Below, piece by piece: positions 7,249-8,310 of a stretch of 8,310 bases of DNA; the first letter of the stretch is position 1, and each line of letters starts with the position of its first letter. The stretch comes from UBA12478 sp964513275 (GTDB lineage: Bacteria > Patescibacteriota > Patescibacteriia > UBA9934 > GWF2-40-263). The stretch lies in the NCBI GenBank assembly GCA_964513275.1, contig CAZELN010000032.1:1-8310 (forward strand), given 5' to 3'. The notes under the pieces are model-generated. The model did not search any database, was not told the origin of the DNA, and worked only from the letters and a program-made list of their open reading frames with translations. A program made the position numbers and the translations under genes.

Positions 7249-8265
7249 ATGGCTCAACCCCTTACATTTGAAAATAAAAATATTCTCGTCACGGGAGGCG
7301 CAGGATTCATCGGTTCGTTTCTCTGTGAACAGCTCCTAGCCGACGGACATCGCGTTGTGTGTATCGACAATTTGTCTACAGGAGAGACAAAAAATATTAG
7401 CGCGTTGCTCCAGCACCCCAACTTTCGGTTTATGAAACTGGATGTGAACCAACCGTTTGATTTGGAATCGTTTGCGGAATTGTCCGCGTTTAAACTCCCC
7501 TTTCAAGGAATTCAACAGATCTACCATCTTGCCTGTCCCACGTCGATCAAAAATTTTGATCAATTCAAAATTCAAACACTCCTTTCTAATAGCCTTGGGA
7601 ATTATCATGTTTTGGAGCTTGCCAAAAAATATCGTGCGAAAATTTTGTTTGCCTCCAGTTCTGTTGTGTATGGCACACGGAAGGACGCCCAAGGACTGGC
7701 TGGAGAAGAGGATCTGGGTACCGTAGATCAGTTGACGCCACGTGCTTGCTACGACGAAGGCAAGCGTTTCTCCGAGACGATGTTTGAAACGTACCGACAG
7801 GTGCATGGTCTGGAGATCCGTATCGCGCGCATTTTTCGGGTATTCGGTCCACGCATGCCGTTGTTCGATGGACAACTGATTCCTGATTTTATTTTGAATG
7901 CGCTTGATGGAAAAAATTTGGTGATGTATGGGGGGCGCGGGTTTCGCACCAGCTTGTGCTACATCACGGATCTCATAGATGGGATGGTTCGTGTCATGGA
8001 AGCGCCGGACTATGCTGGCCCTGTGAACCTCGGGAGTGACGTTGACTTGGCGCTTGAGGATGTTGCTAAGCAGATCATCGACATGACAGGATCGAGTTCA
8101 CAGATTGTCGAAGGAGAGAATTTTGTGTTCCTTTCAGAGCTGGCGTTACCGCGTATTGATCGTGCGAAGGAGCTTGGATGGTTTCCTCTTGTGCGTCTGC
8201 AAGACGGACTCCGTCAGACGATCGACTACATGAAAGCCAACAAATTGCTCCTCTCCAACCTATGA
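7249..8265 (+). CDS. Extended SDR nucleotide-sugar enzyme, UDP-glucuronate decarboxylase-like but with altered catalytic residues
   Basis: The 338-residue cytoplasmic protein is of normal length for an NAD-dependent epimerase/dehydratase. The N-terminal Rossmann fold has GGAGFIG (16-22) and an acidic D40-N41 after beta-2, typical of NAD binding. HLACPTS (93-99), RACYDEGKR (165-173, with the Tyr168-x3-Lys172 pair), RIARIF (191-196), GPRM (200-203) and the YGGRGFRTSLCYITDLIDG region (227-245) are closest to the UDP-xylose synthase (UXS)/ArnA decarboxylase branch. Three positions depart from that branch. The Glu of STSEVYG is Val139 (SSSVVYG), the Asn of RIFNTYGPR is Arg197, and the Arg of the RKPDI/RRPDI motif is Ala299 (ALPRI). 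The cofactor site and Tyr/Lys look intact, so it is probably an oxidoreductase on an NDP-sugar, but decarboxylase activity is doubtful. It starts from the -10 at 7236-7241 and overlaps the next glycosyltransferase gene by ATGA, so it belongs to a glycan-synthesis operon. Confidence 0.85.
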   Translation: MAQPLTFENKNILVTGGAGFIGSFLCEQLLADGHRVVCIDNLSTGETKNISALLQHPNFRFMKLDVNQPFDLESFAELSAFKLPFQGIQQIYHLACPTSIKNFDQFKIQTLLSNSLGNYHVLELAKKYRAKILFASSSVVYGTRKDAQGLAGEEDLGTVDQLTPRACYDEGKRFSETMFETYRQVHGLEIRIARIFRVFGPRMPLFDGQLIPDFILNALDGKNLVMYGGRGFRTSLCYITDLIDGMVRVMEAPDYAGPVNLGSDVDLALEDVAKQIIDMTGSSSQIVEGENFVFLSELALPRIDRAKELGWFPLVRLQDGLRQTIDYMKANKLLLSNL

Positions 8266-8310
8266 AGACGTTCGCGCTCATCCCTGCCTACAATGAAGAA
8301 ACGACGATTG
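8262..8310 (+). CDS. Family 2 glycosyltransferase, N-terminal fragment (3' end beyond the window)
   Basis: The ATG at 8262-8264 overlaps the SDR stop TGA at 8263-8265, a translational-coupling arrangement. Sixteen codons are visible and read MKTFALIPAYNEETTI. The IPAYNEE signature right after a short beta-strand is the start of the GT-A nucleotide-binding fold of GT2 enzymes, such as dolichyl-phosphate mannosyltransferase-like or polysaccharide-type transferases. The subfamily, sugar donor and any membrane segments cannot be judged from this fragment. Next to a nucleotide-sugar SDR, a role in surface glycan or glycolipid synthesis is likely. Confidence 0.8.
   Translation, partial: MKTFALIPAYNEETTI

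Noticed and set aside
7336..7875. A 179-codon open frame on the reverse strand inside the SDR gene
   Set aside because: It lies wholly within a well-supported coding gene, its product has no recognisable motifs, and it has no promoter or spacing of its own.

Overview
The window reads as chromosomal DNA of a Candidate Phyla Radiation (Patescibacteria) bacterium, most like the Uhrbacteria/Magasanikbacteria type. This is judged from remembered protein families, not from a search. The signs are an S-layer-like protein whose C-terminus resembles proteins recalled from that group, a YCF48-type propeller carrying a C-terminal domain recalled from the same genomes, FG-GAP repeats with GPGGGPQVR cores fused to subtilases, and very short spacers. 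No gene start has a convincing Shine-Dalgarno sequence. All genes lie on the + strand.

Layout. (1) 1-1520: the 3' part of a large Thr/Ser/Ala-rich S-layer-like surface protein, cut by the window edge. (2) 1521-1636: an intergenic stretch with an imperfect REP-like palindrome, a strong intrinsic terminator and an extended -10 promoter. (3) 1637-3094: a secreted Asp-box (YCF48/BNR) propeller with a Glu-rich linker and a duplicated C-terminal module. (4) 3081-3136: a compact switch in which a sigma70-type promoter, a terminator hairpin and the next start codon overlap. (5) 3122-5149 and 5155-7230: two paralogous secreted subtilases in tandem, each with a C-terminal FG-GAP-like calcium-loop propeller. 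(6) 7231-7248: a short spacer with an extended -10 element. (7) 7249-8265: an extended SDR nucleotide-sugar enzyme related to UDP-glucuronate decarboxylase but lacking several expected catalytic or binding residues. (8) 8262-8310: the first 16 codons of a family 2 glycosyltransferase, overlapping the SDR stop by ATGA.

The left six-sevenths of the window encodes exported cell-surface or extracellular proteins. The right end starts a glycan or nucleotide-sugar operon. Joint work of the two parts, such as glycosylation of the surface proteins, is inferred from adjacency only. The observations most worth checking are the promoter/terminator/start-codon overlap, the tandem propeller-subtilases without a visible propeptide, and the SDR with a rewritten active site.
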